Assembly (NCBI RefSeq): GCF_014212315.1
Contig: NZ_JACKXE010000001.1
Coordinates: forward strand, 2,170,001 to 2,234,000
Origin: Nocardioides luti
GTDB taxonomy: Bacteria > Actinomycetota > Actinomycetes > Propionibacteriales > Nocardioidaceae
Direction of reading: 5' to 3'
DNA length: 64,000 nucleotides
The notes under the pieces are model-generated. The model did no database searches. It was not told the origin of the DNA and saw only the letters and a list, made by a program, of their open reading frames with translations. This document shows, in pieces, positions 8,536-16,318 of the stretch (position 1 is its first letter; each line of letters begins with the position of its first letter). A program made the position numbers and the translations under genes.

Positions 8536-9161
8536 ACGCCCTCGTCGAGCGCCTGGGCCGGGACCGGTTCCTCCCGGTCGCGGTGCTCGACACCCCGGGT
8601 GACGCCGTACCCCTGGTCGAGGGGCTGGCGGCCGGCGGACTCGGCCTCGTCGAGGTCACGCTGCGCTCGGCGGCCGGGCTGCCGGGGCTCGCGCTCGTCG
8701 CGGGGCGCACGGACGTCCTCGTCGGCGCCGGCACCGTCCTGACCGTGGCGCAGGTCGACGCGGTGGTGGCCGCGGGGGCGGCGTACGTCGTGACGCCGGG
8801 CTTCAGCCCGGCCGTCGTCGAGCGCTGCCTCGAGCTCGGGGTCCCCGTGCTGCCCGGGGTCGCGACGCCCGGCGAGGTGATGGCGGCGCTGGCGCTCGGC
8901 CTCGACACGGTCAAGCTCTTCCCCGCCCGCGAGCTCGGCGGTCCGGCGATGGTCGACGCCCTGCGCGGGCCGTTCCCGGGGCTGCGGGTCGTGCCGAGCG
9001 GGGGCATCACGCGGGACGTCGCACCGGACTACCTGCGGCGACCTGGCGTGCTGGCCGTGAGCGGCAGCTGGGTCACACCGCGCGGCCCGGTCTCCGCCGA
9101 GGCCGTCCGGCAGGCGGCCCGGGCGACCGTGGCGCACCTGTCCGCCGGGGTGGACGCCTGA
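8532..9161 (+). CDS. eda: 2-dehydro-3-deoxy-phosphogluconate (KDPG) aldolase
   Basis: 209-residue class I aldolase that cleaves KDPG to pyruvate and glyceraldehyde 3-phosphate. The Schiff-base lysine is Lys128 in TVKLFPA and the proton-transfer glutamate is Glu41 in VEVTLRS. GAGTVL (66-71), TPGFSP (88-93) and a phosphate-binding SGGI segment complete the family pattern. The start is GTG at 8532, overlapping the SDR stop as GTGA; the next gene begins inside its own stop (TGATG). An isofunctional role on 2-keto-3-deoxy-6-phosphogalactonate is possible from sequence alone. Confidence 0.92.
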   Translation: MNALVERLGRDRFLPVAVLDTPGDAVPLVEGLAAGGLGLVEVTLRSAAGLPGLALVAGRTDVLVGAGTVLTVAQVDAVVAAGAAYVVTPGFSPAVVERCLELGVPVLPGVATPGEVMAALALGLDTVKLFPARELGGPAMVDALRGPFPGLRVVPSGGITRDVAPDYLRRPGVLAVSGSWVTPRGPVSAEAVRQAARATVAHLSAGVDA

Positions 9162-10123
9162 TGGCCGGGCTGCTCACGCTCGGCGAGACGCTGGCCCTGG
9201 CCGGCGGCGCCGCCGTCGGGTCGCTGGCGCACGTGCCGTCCCTGCAGCTGGGGATCGGGGGCGCCGAGAGCAACGTCGCGATCGGCGTCCGACGCCTCGG
9301 CGGCGAGGCGGCCTGGATCGGCCGGGTCGGTGCCGACTCCCTGGGCGAGCGGGTGCTGCGCGAGCTCCGCGCCGAGGGGCTGGCCCTGCACGCGACCGTC
9401 GACGACACCGCTCCCACCGCGCTGATGGTCAAGGAGCGCCGGACCGCCGCGACCGCGCGGGTCTGGTACTACCGGACCGGCAGCGCCGGCAGCCGGCTGG
9501 ACCCGGCCGACGTCCCGTCCGACCTGGTGGCCGCCGCCTCCGTCCTGCACGTCACCGGGATCACCCCCGGGCTGTCGGCGTCGGCCCTGGCCGCCACGGA
9601 GCGGGCGCTCGACCTCGCCGCGGAGCACGGCGTCCCGATCTCCTTCGACGTCAACCACCGGGCCGCGGTCTGGGCGGGACGCGACCCCGGGCCGACGTAC
9701 CGCTCGATCGCGGAGCGCTCCGCCGTCGTCTTCGCCGGCGACGACGAGGCCCGGATCCTGCTCGGCACCACGGCCACCGACCCGGCCGAGCTGGTGGCGG
9801 GGCTCGCGGGGCTGGCCGGCGGCGCTGCCAGCGCTGGCGACGCGGTGCTCAAGCTCGGCGCCGACGGCTGCCGGGCCCGGATCGACGGCGTCGACCACGA
9901 GGTCGCGGCGGTGCCGGTGGCCGTGGTCGACAGCGTCGGCGCGGGCGACGCGTTCGTGGCGGGCTACCTCGCCGAGCTGATGGCCGGCCGTCCCGCCGCG
10001 ACCCGGCTCGCGACCGCCGTCCGCTGCGGCGCCTTCGCCTGCCTGACCACCGGCGACTGGGAGGGCCTCCCCCGCCGCGCCGAGCTCGCGCTCCTCGACG
10101 GTGGGGAGCCGGTCGTCCGCTGA
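9161..10123 (+). CDS. kdgK: 2-keto-3-deoxygluconate kinase, PfkB family
   Basis: 320-residue ribokinase-family sugar kinase phosphorylating KDG to KDPG for the adjacent aldolase. The N-terminal GG signature (GIGGAESNVAIGVRRLGG) and the C-terminal PfkB motif DSVGAGDAF, with catalytic base Asp263, are present. It is the last gene of the operon. Downstream lies a long inverted repeat shared with the convergent tadA gene. Together dehydrogenase, SDR, aldolase and kinase form the lower part of a sugar-acid pathway; no dehydratase is visible in the window. Confidence 0.9.
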   Translation: MAGLLTLGETLALAGGAAVGSLAHVPSLQLGIGGAESNVAIGVRRLGGEAAWIGRVGADSLGERVLRELRAEGLALHATVDDTAPTALMVKERRTAATARVWYYRTGSAGSRLDPADVPSDLVAAASVLHVTGITPGLSASALAATERALDLAAEHGVPISFDVNHRAAVWAGRDPGPTYRSIAERSAVVFAGDDEARILLGTTATDPAELVAGLAGLAGGAASAGDAVLKLGADGCRARIDGVDHEVAAVPVAVVDSVGAGDAFVAGYLAELMAGRPAATRLATAVRCGAFACLTTGDWEGLPRRAELALLDGGEPVVR

Positions 10124-10146
10124 GGGTGCCGCGCGGTGTGCGGCCC

Positions 10147-10218
10147 TTGTCACGCCCGGTTATGGGATCTGGGGACCCGTTCGAACGGGACCCTGGTTGC
10201 CATAACCGGGCGTTACAA
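10147..10218. terminator. Long inverted repeat between convergent kdgK and tadA
   Basis: Arms at 10147-10165 and 10200-10218 match at 18 of 19 positions (core ACGCCCGGTTATGG). The loop contains its own perfect 14-base palindrome CCCGTTCGAACGGG at 10176-10189. It could terminate transcription from both sides. No T-tract follows, so intrinsic termination is inferred from position and stem strength only. Confidence 0.65.
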
Positions 10219-10239
10219 GCCCGGTCAACGCCCGCCCGA

Positions 10240-10701
10240 TCAGCCCCGGTGCTCGCGGAAGAACGCCTCCAGCAGCGCGGTCGACTCCTCGGCGAGGACG
10301 CCGGAGATGACCTCGGGGCGGTGGTTGAGGCGGCGGTCGCGGACGACGTCCCAGAGGCTGCCGACGGCGCCGGCCTTGGGATCGAAGGCGCCGAAGACGA
10401 CGCGGTCGACGCGGCTGAGGACGGCGGCGCCGGCGCACATCGTGCAGGGCTCGAGGGTGACGACGAGGGTGCAGCCGTCAAGGCGCCACTCCCGGCGTAC
10501 GCCGGCAGCCGCGCGCAGCGCGACCACCTCGGCGTGCCCGGTGGGGTCCGCGTCGGCCTCGCGGACGTTGCGGCCGGTGCCGAGGACGGCGCCGTCGGGG
10601 CCGAGCACCACCGCACCGATCGGGACGTCGCCGGTCGCGAGGGCGGCGCGCGCCTCGGCCAGGGCGGCGAGCATCGGCTCGCTCCAGGCGGCGCGGCTCA
10701 C
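10240..10701 (-). CDS. tadA: tRNA-specific adenosine-34 deaminase
   Basis: 153-residue cytidine-deaminase-fold enzyme that converts A34 of tRNA-Arg(ACG) to inosine. Zinc and catalytic residues are visible as His56-Ala-Glu58 (GHAEVVALR) and Cys86-x2-Cys89 (EPCTMCAGA). The GTG start at 10701 overlaps the stop of the upstream gene as GTGA. The pairing with the tRNA adenosine deaminase-associated protein is the standard actinobacterial arrangement. Confidence 0.93.
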   Translation of the reverse strand: MSRAAWSEPMLAALAEARAALATGDVPIGAVVLGPDGAVLGTGRNVREADADPTGHAEVVALRAAAGVRREWRLDGCTLVVTLEPCTMCAGAAVLSRVDRVVFGAFDPKAGAVGSLWDVVRDRRLNHRPEVISGVLAEESTALLEAFFREHRG

Positions 10702-11183
10702 GCGGTGGTGAGGCCGATGGCGTCGTCGAACAGCTCGCCGAAGCCGAGGCGACGGGCGATGTCGGAGAGCATCTCGTCGGGGTACAGGTCGACGTCGTCG
10801 AGCAGCACCGCGAGGTCCATCGCGTGCATGCCGAGGTCGCCGAGCAGCTCCAGGTCGCCGGCGGGGGCGGACTCGTCCTCGTCCTCGGGCATCGGCAGGT
10901 GCAGGAAGTCGACGGCCGAGCTGGCCAGCTCCCACTCCTCGGCGGCGGTGAAGTCGGAGAGCAGCACCCGCACGTGCGCGCCCGCCACCCGGACGATGAC
11001 GAAGAAGTCCTCGTCGATCGCGATCATCCCGACGGCGCCGCCGTCCCCGGGGAAGCGTCGCAGCGCGTGGGCGAGCGTGCCGATCTCGGTGAGGACGTCG
11101 TGGGCGAGCTCCTGGACCTGCCAGACGCCCTCCTCGCGGTAGGCGGCGACGGCGAAGTCGACGGCATCGGTCTGTTCGGACAT
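10698..11183 (-). CDS. tRNA adenosine deaminase-associated protein
   Basis: 161-residue acidic protein of the family found next to tadA in actinobacteria, with no assigned biochemical role. It starts at ATG 11183 behind GAAGGAG. Seen in the sequence: an even mix of short hydrophobic strands and acidic stretches (PEDEDESAPAGDLELLGDLG), no signal peptide and no membrane segment. The GTGA overlap with tadA implies co-translation and perhaps a complex. Confidence 0.85.
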   Translation of the reverse strand: MSEQTDAVDFAVAAYREEGVWQVQELAHDVLTEIGTLAHALRRFPGDGGAVGMIAIDEDFFVIVRVAGAHVRVLLSDFTAAEEWELASSAVDFLHLPMPEDEDESAPAGDLELLGDLGMHAMDLAVLLDDVDLYPDEMLSDIARRLGFGELFDDAIGLTTA

Positions 11184-11321
11184 GTCGCTCCTTCGCTGGG
11201 CACGGCCGGCCGCACGGGGCCTGCGGACGCTCCCAGAGTGACAGAGACGGACCCCACGGCCAACCCCCTTCCGGGCCGGTGCCCACGGGGGCGTCCGCCC
11301 CGGCTGGACTAGGGTTCGCCC

Positions 11322-11966
11322 ATGCGCACCCATGTCGTGGACCACCCCCTCGTCGCCCACAAGCTCACCGTCCTGCGCGACGAGCGCACCGACTCCCCGA
11401 CGTTCCGTCGGCTGGCCGACGAGCTGGTGACGCTGCTGGCCTACGAGGCCACCCGCGACGTGCGCGTCGAGCCCGTGGACATCGTCACGCCGGTGTCGCC
11501 GACGACCGGCGTACGCCTCGCGACCCCCAAGCCCCTGGTCGTCCCGATCCTGCGCGCCGGCCTCGGCATGCTCGACGGCATGATGCGGCTGCTGCCGACC
11601 GCCGAGGTGGGCTTCCTCGGGATGGTGCGCAACGAGGAGACGCTCGAGGCGTCGACGTACGCCGAGCGGCTGCCCGACGACCTGTCCGGCCGGCAGTGCT
11701 ACGTCCTGGACCCGATGCTGGCGACCGGCGGCACGCTCGCAGCGGCGATCCGCTTCCTCACCGACCGCGGCGCCGACCACATCACCGCGATCTGCCTGCT
11801 GGCCGCGCCCGAGGGCTGCGAGCGGCTCGAGCGCGACCTCGAGGGCATCGACGTGCCGGTCACCGTCGTGACCGCGGCGATGGACGAGAAGCTGAACGAG
11901 AAGGGCTACATCGTGCCCGGGCTCGGCGACGCGGGCGACCGGCTGTACGGCGTCGCGGCGGGCTGA
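11322..11966 (+). CDS. upp: Uracil phosphoribosyltransferase
   Basis: 214-residue salvage enzyme making UMP from uracil and PRPP. The PRPP-binding loop reads [14 protein letters not shown] (near 130-143), the segment [14 protein letters not shown] is characteristic, and the C-terminal [12 protein letters not shown] uracil-binding region is intact. TAGGGT at 11310-11315 stands six bases before the ATG with no Shine-Dalgarno sequence, so the mRNA is probably leaderless. Divergent from the tadA operon. Confidence 0.97.
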   Translation: MRTHVVDHPLVAHKLTVLRDERTDSPTFRRLADELVTLLAYEATRDVRVEPVDIVTPVSPTTGVRLATPKPLVVPILRAGLGMLDGMMRLLPTAEVGFLGMVRNEETLEASTYAERLPDDLSGRQCYVLDPMLATGGTLAAAIRFLTDRGADHITAICLLAAPEGCERLERDLEGIDVPVTVVTAAMDEKLNEKGYIVPGLGDAGDRLYGVAAG

Positions 11967-12031
11967 CCGCACGCCTGCGGGCGCCCGTGGACGACCGCGG
12001 GCGAACCGCGGGCGACCGGGACCCGACGGGC

Positions 12032-12208
12032 TCAGCCGCCGGGGAAGATCTGCACGGTGCCGGTCGCGACCAGCACCATCATCAGGACCACCAGGATCCC
12101 GAGGGCCGCGTAGGCCCACTCCTTGTTGATCCGCGTGTCGTCGGACTCCGGCGCGTCGTAGCGGTGGCCGTCCGGGCGGGCGAAGCGGTCGTCGTCCTCG
12201 TCAGTCAT
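12032..12208 (-). CDS. Small single-pass membrane protein
   Basis: 58-residue frame with normal local codon use. A charged N-terminal half rich in Asp and Arg (MTDEDDDRFARPDGHRYDAP) is followed by one hydrophobic helix (AYAALGILVVLMMVLVATGT) and a short outside tail. Function unknown. It lies downstream of pntB on the same strand across a strong inverted repeat, and is convergent with upp. No homologue can be named. Confidence 0.6.
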   Translation of the reverse strand: MTDEDDDRFARPDGHRYDAPESDDTRINKEWAYAALGILVVLMMVLVATGTVQIFPGG

Positions 12209-12271
12209 GCCTCGTCAACGAGCCGGCGCCCCGAAGGTGATCCGTGACGGTCGCCACGGGTGCCGGAAGTC

Positions 12272-12332
12272 GCGGTTTGGTCACCAACCGCACGTCCAGG
12301 GCCCCGAAACATGCGGTTGGTGACCAAACCGC
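12272..12332. repeat. Perfect inverted repeat downstream of pntB
   Basis: Two 21-base arms at 12272-12292 and 12312-12332 are exact reverse complements. Each arm also contains the small palindrome TTGGTCACCAA, so four mutually complementary half-sites occur in 61 bases. It lies between the pntB stop (12351) and the small membrane protein gene (12208). It may act as a pntB terminator or be a member of a repeat family. Confidence 0.7.
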
Positions 12333-12350
12333 ACACCTCCGCGGCCGGCC

Positions 12351-13748
12351 TCAGAGCGCCTTGACCGCGTTCAGCAGCTTGCCGAGCGACTCCTTGGCGT
12401 CGCCGAAGAGCAGGGTGGTGGACGGCTCGAAGAGCAGCTCGTTCTCGATGCCGGCGAAGCCGGGGCGCATCGAGCGCTTCATGAAGACGACCTGCTTGGC
12501 CTCGTCGGCGTTGAGGATCGGCATGCCGTAGATCGGGGCGCCCGGGGTGGTCTTGGCGGCCGGGTTGACGACGTCGTTGGCGCCGACGACGAGGACGACG
12601 TCGGTGTTCTTGAACTCGCCGTTGATGTCGTCCATCTCGATCAGCTGCTCGTAGGGCACCTGGGCCTCGGCGAGCAGGACGTTCATGTGCCCGGGCATCC
12701 GGCCGGCGACCGGGTGGATCGCGTAGTCGACCTGGGTCCCGCGGGCGATCAGCACGTCGACGAGCTCGCGCAGCGTGTGCTGGGCCTGGGCGACGGCGAG
12801 GCCGTAGCCGGGCACGATGATCACGCGGTCGGCGTACCCGAGCAGGATGGCGACGTCCTCGGGCCCGGCGGACTTCACCGGGCGGTCGGAGGCCTCGCCG
12901 GCGCCGAGCGTCGAGCCGCCCTTGAGGGCCCCGAAGAGGATGTTGGCGACGGAGCGGCCCATGGCCTTGGCCATCAGCAGCGTGAGGAACGTGCCCGAGG
13001 CACCGACGAGCGTGCCGGCGACCAGAAGCAGCGTGTTCGACAGGACGTAGCCACCGGCGGCCACGGTCAGGCCGGTGAAGGCGTTGAGCAGCGAGATGAC
13101 GATGGGGACGTCGGCACCGCCGACCGGCAGCACCAGCAGGGCGCCGACGAGGAGCCCGAGCAGGGCCAGGGCGATGCCGCCCCACATCATCGGCTCGCGG
13201 ACCATCAGCACGGAGATCACGACGGCGGCGACGAAGCCGCCGCCGAAGAGGACCGGGAGGCCGGGGAAGACCACCGGGCGGGAGGTCATCAGCTCCTGGA
13301 GCTTGGCGAAGGTGACCACCGAGCCGGCGAACGACACCGACCCGACCAAGATCGTGAACGCGGTCGCGACCAGCGTGAACGACTCCACGTCGTAGCCCGG
13401 GAAGCGGTCGTGCAGCTCGACGATCTCGTGCAGCTCGAGCAGGGCCACGAGGGCCGCCGCGCCGCCGCCGACGCCGTTGAACAGCGCCACCATCTGGGGC
13501 ATCTGGGTCATCTGCACGGTGCGGGCGCCGTACAGCCCGCCCGCCGTGCCCACGGCGATCGCGGCCAGGATCAGCGGCACGTGGTCGAGGTCGGCGTAGA
13601 AGAACGGGATGGCGCAGGCCAGGACGGCCGCGACCGCCCCGATCAGGTTGCCGGTCCGGGCCGTCTTCGGCCCGGAGAGTCCCTTGAGCGCGAGGATGAA
13701 GGCGACCGCGCCGAGGAGGTAGAGGAGCTGGGCCCAGGTGGGGATCAT
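12351..13748 (-). CDS. pntB: NAD(P) transhydrogenase beta subunit
   Basis: 465-residue integral membrane subunit of the proton-translocating transhydrogenase (NADH + NADP+ to NAD+ + NADPH). The N-terminal half contains about eight to nine hydrophobic helices. The C-terminal half is the NADPH-binding dIII domain with VIIVPGYGLAVAQAQH, IHPVAGRMPGHMNVLLAEA and the GANDVVNPAA region. The ATG overlaps the pntAB stop as ATGA. The last of three genes in the typical split actinobacterial arrangement. Confidence 0.96.
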   Translation of the reverse strand: MIPTWAQLLYLLGAVAFILALKGLSGPKTARTGNLIGAVAAVLACAIPFFYADLDHVPLILAAIAVGTAGGLYGARTVQMTQMPQMVALFNGVGGGAAALVALLELHEIVELHDRFPGYDVESFTLVATAFTILVGSVSFAGSVVTFAKLQELMTSRPVVFPGLPVLFGGGFVAAVVISVLMVREPMMWGGIALALLGLLVGALLVLPVGGADVPIVISLLNAFTGLTVAAGGYVLSNTLLLVAGTLVGASGTFLTLLMAKAMGRSVANILFGALKGGSTLGAGEASDRPVKSAGPEDVAILLGYADRVIIVPGYGLAVAQAQHTLRELVDVLIARGTQVDYAIHPVAGRMPGHMNVLLAEAQVPYEQLIEMDDINGEFKNTDVVLVVGANDVVNPAAKTTPGAPIYGMPILNADEAKQVVFMKRSMRPGFAGIENELLFEPSTTLLFGDAKESLGKLLNAVKAL

Positions 13749-14053
13749 GCGTCGTCTCCCTTGGGGGCGGCCGGCTTGCGGCGCGTGAACATCTGCAGCA
13801 TCCGGTCGGTCACGACGAAGCCGCCGACCATGTTCACGGCGGCGAGCACGATCGCGACGAGCCCGACCACGAGCGCCACGGTGTTGTCGGTGCTGCCGGT
13901 CACCAGGATCGCGCCGAGCAGGATCACCCCGTGGATCGCGTTGGCGCCGGACATCAGCGGCGTGTGCAGCGTCGAGGAGACCTTGGAGATCACCTCGACG
14001 CCGACGAAGACGGACAGCACGAAGATCGTCAGCCAGACGACTGCCTCGCTCAT
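13745..14053 (-). CDS. pntAB: NAD(P) transhydrogenase alpha subunit, membrane part
   Basis: 102-residue membrane protein corresponding to the C-terminal dIIa part of enterobacterial PntA. Four hydrophobic segments are visible (first WLTIFVLSVFVGVEVISKV), including the HTPLMSGANAIHGV stretch characteristic of the transhydrogenase proton channel. It overlaps both neighbours by ATGA, so the three subunits are made together. Confidence 0.94.
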   Translation of the reverse strand: MSEAVVWLTIFVLSVFVGVEVISKVSSTLHTPLMSGANAIHGVILLGAILVTGSTDNTVALVVGLVAIVLAAVNMVGGFVVTDRMLQMFTRRKPAAPKGDDA

Positions 14054-15270
14054 GACTCGGCCTCCTGGTCGAAGGGGGCGTCGGACGCCCCCGGGTCGGG
14101 CTCCGGGGCGGGTACGCCGGCGGGCTCGGGGTCCGGGCCCTCGATCGCCTCGCGGGTCGGTCCGTGGTGGATCGCGCCGTCGCGCGTGACGCAGGCGCCG
14201 GTGACGATCTCGTCCTCGAAGTCCGGCGCGAAGCGGGCGGCGCCGGCCTCCTCGGACGACTCGGTCATCAGCGTGACGAGGTTGACGATGTTCTGGGCGT
14301 AGAGCCGCGAGGCCGGCCCGGGCATCTGGCTGGGCACGTTGCGCCCGCCCCACACCTGGGCGTTGCCGAGCCGGACCACCTCGCCGGCGACCGAGCCCTC
14401 GACGTTCCCGCCGGTCTCGGCGGCGAGGTCGACGACGACCGAGCCGGGGCTCATCGCCTCGACCATCTGCCGCGTGACGAGCATCGGTGCGGTGCGCCCG
14501 GGGACGGCGGCGGTGGTGATGAGCGCGTCGGCGGCGGCGATGTACGGCGCGAGCAGCTCGCGCTGGCGGGCCGCGCGGTCCTCGGTCATCTCGCGGGCGT
14601 AGCCGCCCGCGCCCTCCAGGGTCTCCAGCTCCAGCTCGATCGCAACCGCGCCCATCGAGCGGATCTCCTCGGCGGCGGCCGCGCGGACGTCGTACGCCTT
14701 GACGACCGCGCCGAGGCGCTTGGCCGTGGCGATCGCCTGGAGCCCGGCGACGCCGGCACCGAGCACAACGACCTGCGCGGGCTTCACCGTGCCTGCGGCG
14801 GTCATGTTGAGGGGGAAGAAGCGGCGCAGCAGGCCCGCGGCCACGATCGCGCAGCGGTAGCCGGACACCAGCGCCTGCGAGGACAGCGCGTCCATCGACT
14901 GGGCGCGGGAGATGCGGGGCACCAGCTCCATCGCGAACGACGTCACGCCGCTGTCACGCAACTGCCGGACGATCTCCGGCTCCTGGCCGGTCGGCAGGAA
15001 GGACACCGTCGCGGCCCCGGCGGGCAGCCGGCGGATCGCGTCGGTGCCGAGGGGCTGGACCGAGACGACCAGGTCGGCGTCGTCGAGGGCACCGTCGTCG
15101 ACGGTGGCACCGGCGGAGCGGTACTCCTCGTCATCGATGAGTGCGTGGCGTCCGGCGTCTGGCTGCACCGCGACGGCGTACCCCAGACCGGTCAGCTTCT
15201 CGACCAGCTCGGGCACCATCGCGACGCGCGACTCACCGTCACGGGTCTCCCTTGCTACAGCGATCTTCAC
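14050..15270 (-). CDS. pntAA: NAD(P) transhydrogenase alpha subunit, NAD-binding part
   Basis: Soluble dI domain, about 406 residues, with the alanine dehydrogenase/PNT N-terminal region (KIAVARETRDGESRVAMVPE) and Rossmann C-terminal region (VVVLGAGVAGLQAIATAKRLGA). GTG 15270 is preferred to TTG three codons upstream because TAGGTT lies exactly 7 bases before it, suggesting a leaderless transcript. The C-terminus ends in an acidic, proline-rich tail (DPEPAGVPAPEPDPG) that probably links to the membrane subunits. Confidence 0.94.
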   Translation of the reverse strand: MKIAVARETRDGESRVAMVPELVEKLTGLGYAVAVQPDAGRHALIDDEEYRSAGATVDDGALDDADLVVSVQPLGTDAIRRLPAGAATVSFLPTGQEPEIVRQLRDSGVTSFAMELVPRISRAQSMDALSSQALVSGYRCAIVAAGLLRRFFPLNMTAAGTVKPAQVVVLGAGVAGLQAIATAKRLGAVVKAYDVRAAAAEEIRSMGAVAIELELETLEGAGGYAREMTEDRAARQRELLAPYIAAADALITTAAVPGRTAPMLVTRQMVEAMSPGSVVVDLAAETGGNVEGSVAGEVVRLGNAQVWGGRNVPSQMPGPASRLYAQNIVNLVTLMTESSEEAGAARFAPDFEDEIVTGACVTRDGAIHHGPTREAIEGPDPEPAGVPAPEPDPGASDAPFDQEAES

Positions 15271-15358
15271 CCGCCGCAACCTAGGGCAGATCCCGGCATC
15301 CGAACAGGGATCTCACGGCCCGGCGTCGTGACGAATGCCATGCCCGGGCGGCGCCCGG

Positions 15359-16105
15359 TCAGATCTGGGTGCCGACCAGCTGCCCGATGAGGAACGTCAC
15401 GAGCATCGCGAACAGCCCGCCCGCCATGTTGCGGAGCACCGCCTTCTTCGCGGGTCCGTAGCCGAAGCGGGCGCTGGCCCAGCCGGTGAGGGCCAGGGCC
15501 CCCACGACCGCGACGACTGTCACCGGGACCCGCCAGCCGGCGACCACGAGCACGATCGTGAGCAGCGGCAGCAGCGCGCCGACCGTGAAGGACAGCATCG
15601 AGGCCCAGGCGGCGGACCACGGGTTGGTGAGGTCGTCGGGGTCGATGCCGAGCTCGGCCTCGGCGTGCGCGCCGAGCGCGTCGTGCTCGGTCAGCTGGCG
15701 GGCGACCTGCAGGGCGAGCTCCTCGGAGAGGCCCTTCTGCACGTAGATGTCGGCCAGCTCGGCGAGCTCGTCCTCGGGGTCCTCGGCCAGCTCGCGGCGC
15801 TCCTTGGCGAGCAGGGCGTGCTCGGAGTCGCGCTGGGTGCTCACGGAGACGTACTCCCCCGCGCCCATGCTCAGCGCGCCGGCGGCCAGCCCCGCGATCC
15901 CGGCGACGAGGATCGCGGTGCGGTCGGTGGTGGCGCCGGCGACGCCGACCACGAGGCCGGCGGTCGAGACGATGCCGTCGTTGGCGCCGAGCACGGAGGC
16001 GCGCAGCCAGTTCAGCCGGTTGTTCAGGCCGCTGTCGTGCGGCTCGTCCTCGTGCGGCCCGACGGGCTGGGCGACGTCGGGCGCGTCGGTGGCGTCGGTG
16101 GTCAT
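15359..16105 (-). CDS. VIT1/CCC1-family iron/manganese transporter
   Basis: 248-residue integral membrane protein. The opening LNWLRASVLGANDGIVSTAGLVVGVAGA and the MGAGEYVSVSTQRDSE helix are diagnostic of the VIT1/CCC1 family, which moves Fe2+ or Mn2+ out of the cytoplasm. A central acidic, helical metal-binding section (AKERRELAEDPEDELAELA and following) separates the first two helices from the last three. The ATG at 16105 was chosen because the next upstream start would add a non-conserved leader. Upstream on the same strand lies a tandem repeat array. Confidence 0.9.
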   Translation of the reverse strand: MTTDATDAPDVAQPVGPHEDEPHDSGLNNRLNWLRASVLGANDGIVSTAGLVVGVAGATTDRTAILVAGIAGLAAGALSMGAGEYVSVSTQRDSEHALLAKERRELAEDPEDELAELADIYVQKGLSEELALQVARQLTEHDALGAHAEAELGIDPDDLTNPWSAAWASMLSFTVGALLPLLTIVLVVAGWRVPVTVVAVVGALALTGWASARFGYGPAKKAVLRNMAGGLFAMLVTFLIGQLVGTQI

Positions 16106-16160
16106 GGCGCCATCCTCCGCATCGCCCGACGCGCTCGCAAGCAAGGCGAGGCTGGGCTCA

Positions 16161-16318
16161 GGTCTCGATACGCTCGCTGGCGCTCGCTACTCGACCAGCG
16201 AGTGCCCGGACGCTCGCTACTCGACCGACGAGAGGCTCGGGTCTCGATACGCTCGCTGGCGCTCGCTACTCGACCGACGCGTGCCCGGACGCTCGCTCCT
16301 CGACCGACGAACGGCTCA
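16161..16318. repeat. Two tandem 79-base units of a palindromic actinobacterial repeat
   Basis: Units start at 16161 and 16240 with GGTCTCGATACGCTCGCTGG and are nearly identical. Each contains the self-similar element CGCTCGCTACTCGACC, whose complement reads GGTCGAGTAGCGAGCG. The second unit runs into the stop codon of the acyl-CoA dehydrogenase gene. The array fills the region between that stop and the VIT gene start. Confidence 0.85.

Noticed and set aside
11264..11283. Third copy of the pca/pob palindrome upstream of upp (CCCTTCCGGGCCGG)
   Set aside because: The right-hand GGAA arm is missing and the gene is unrelated.
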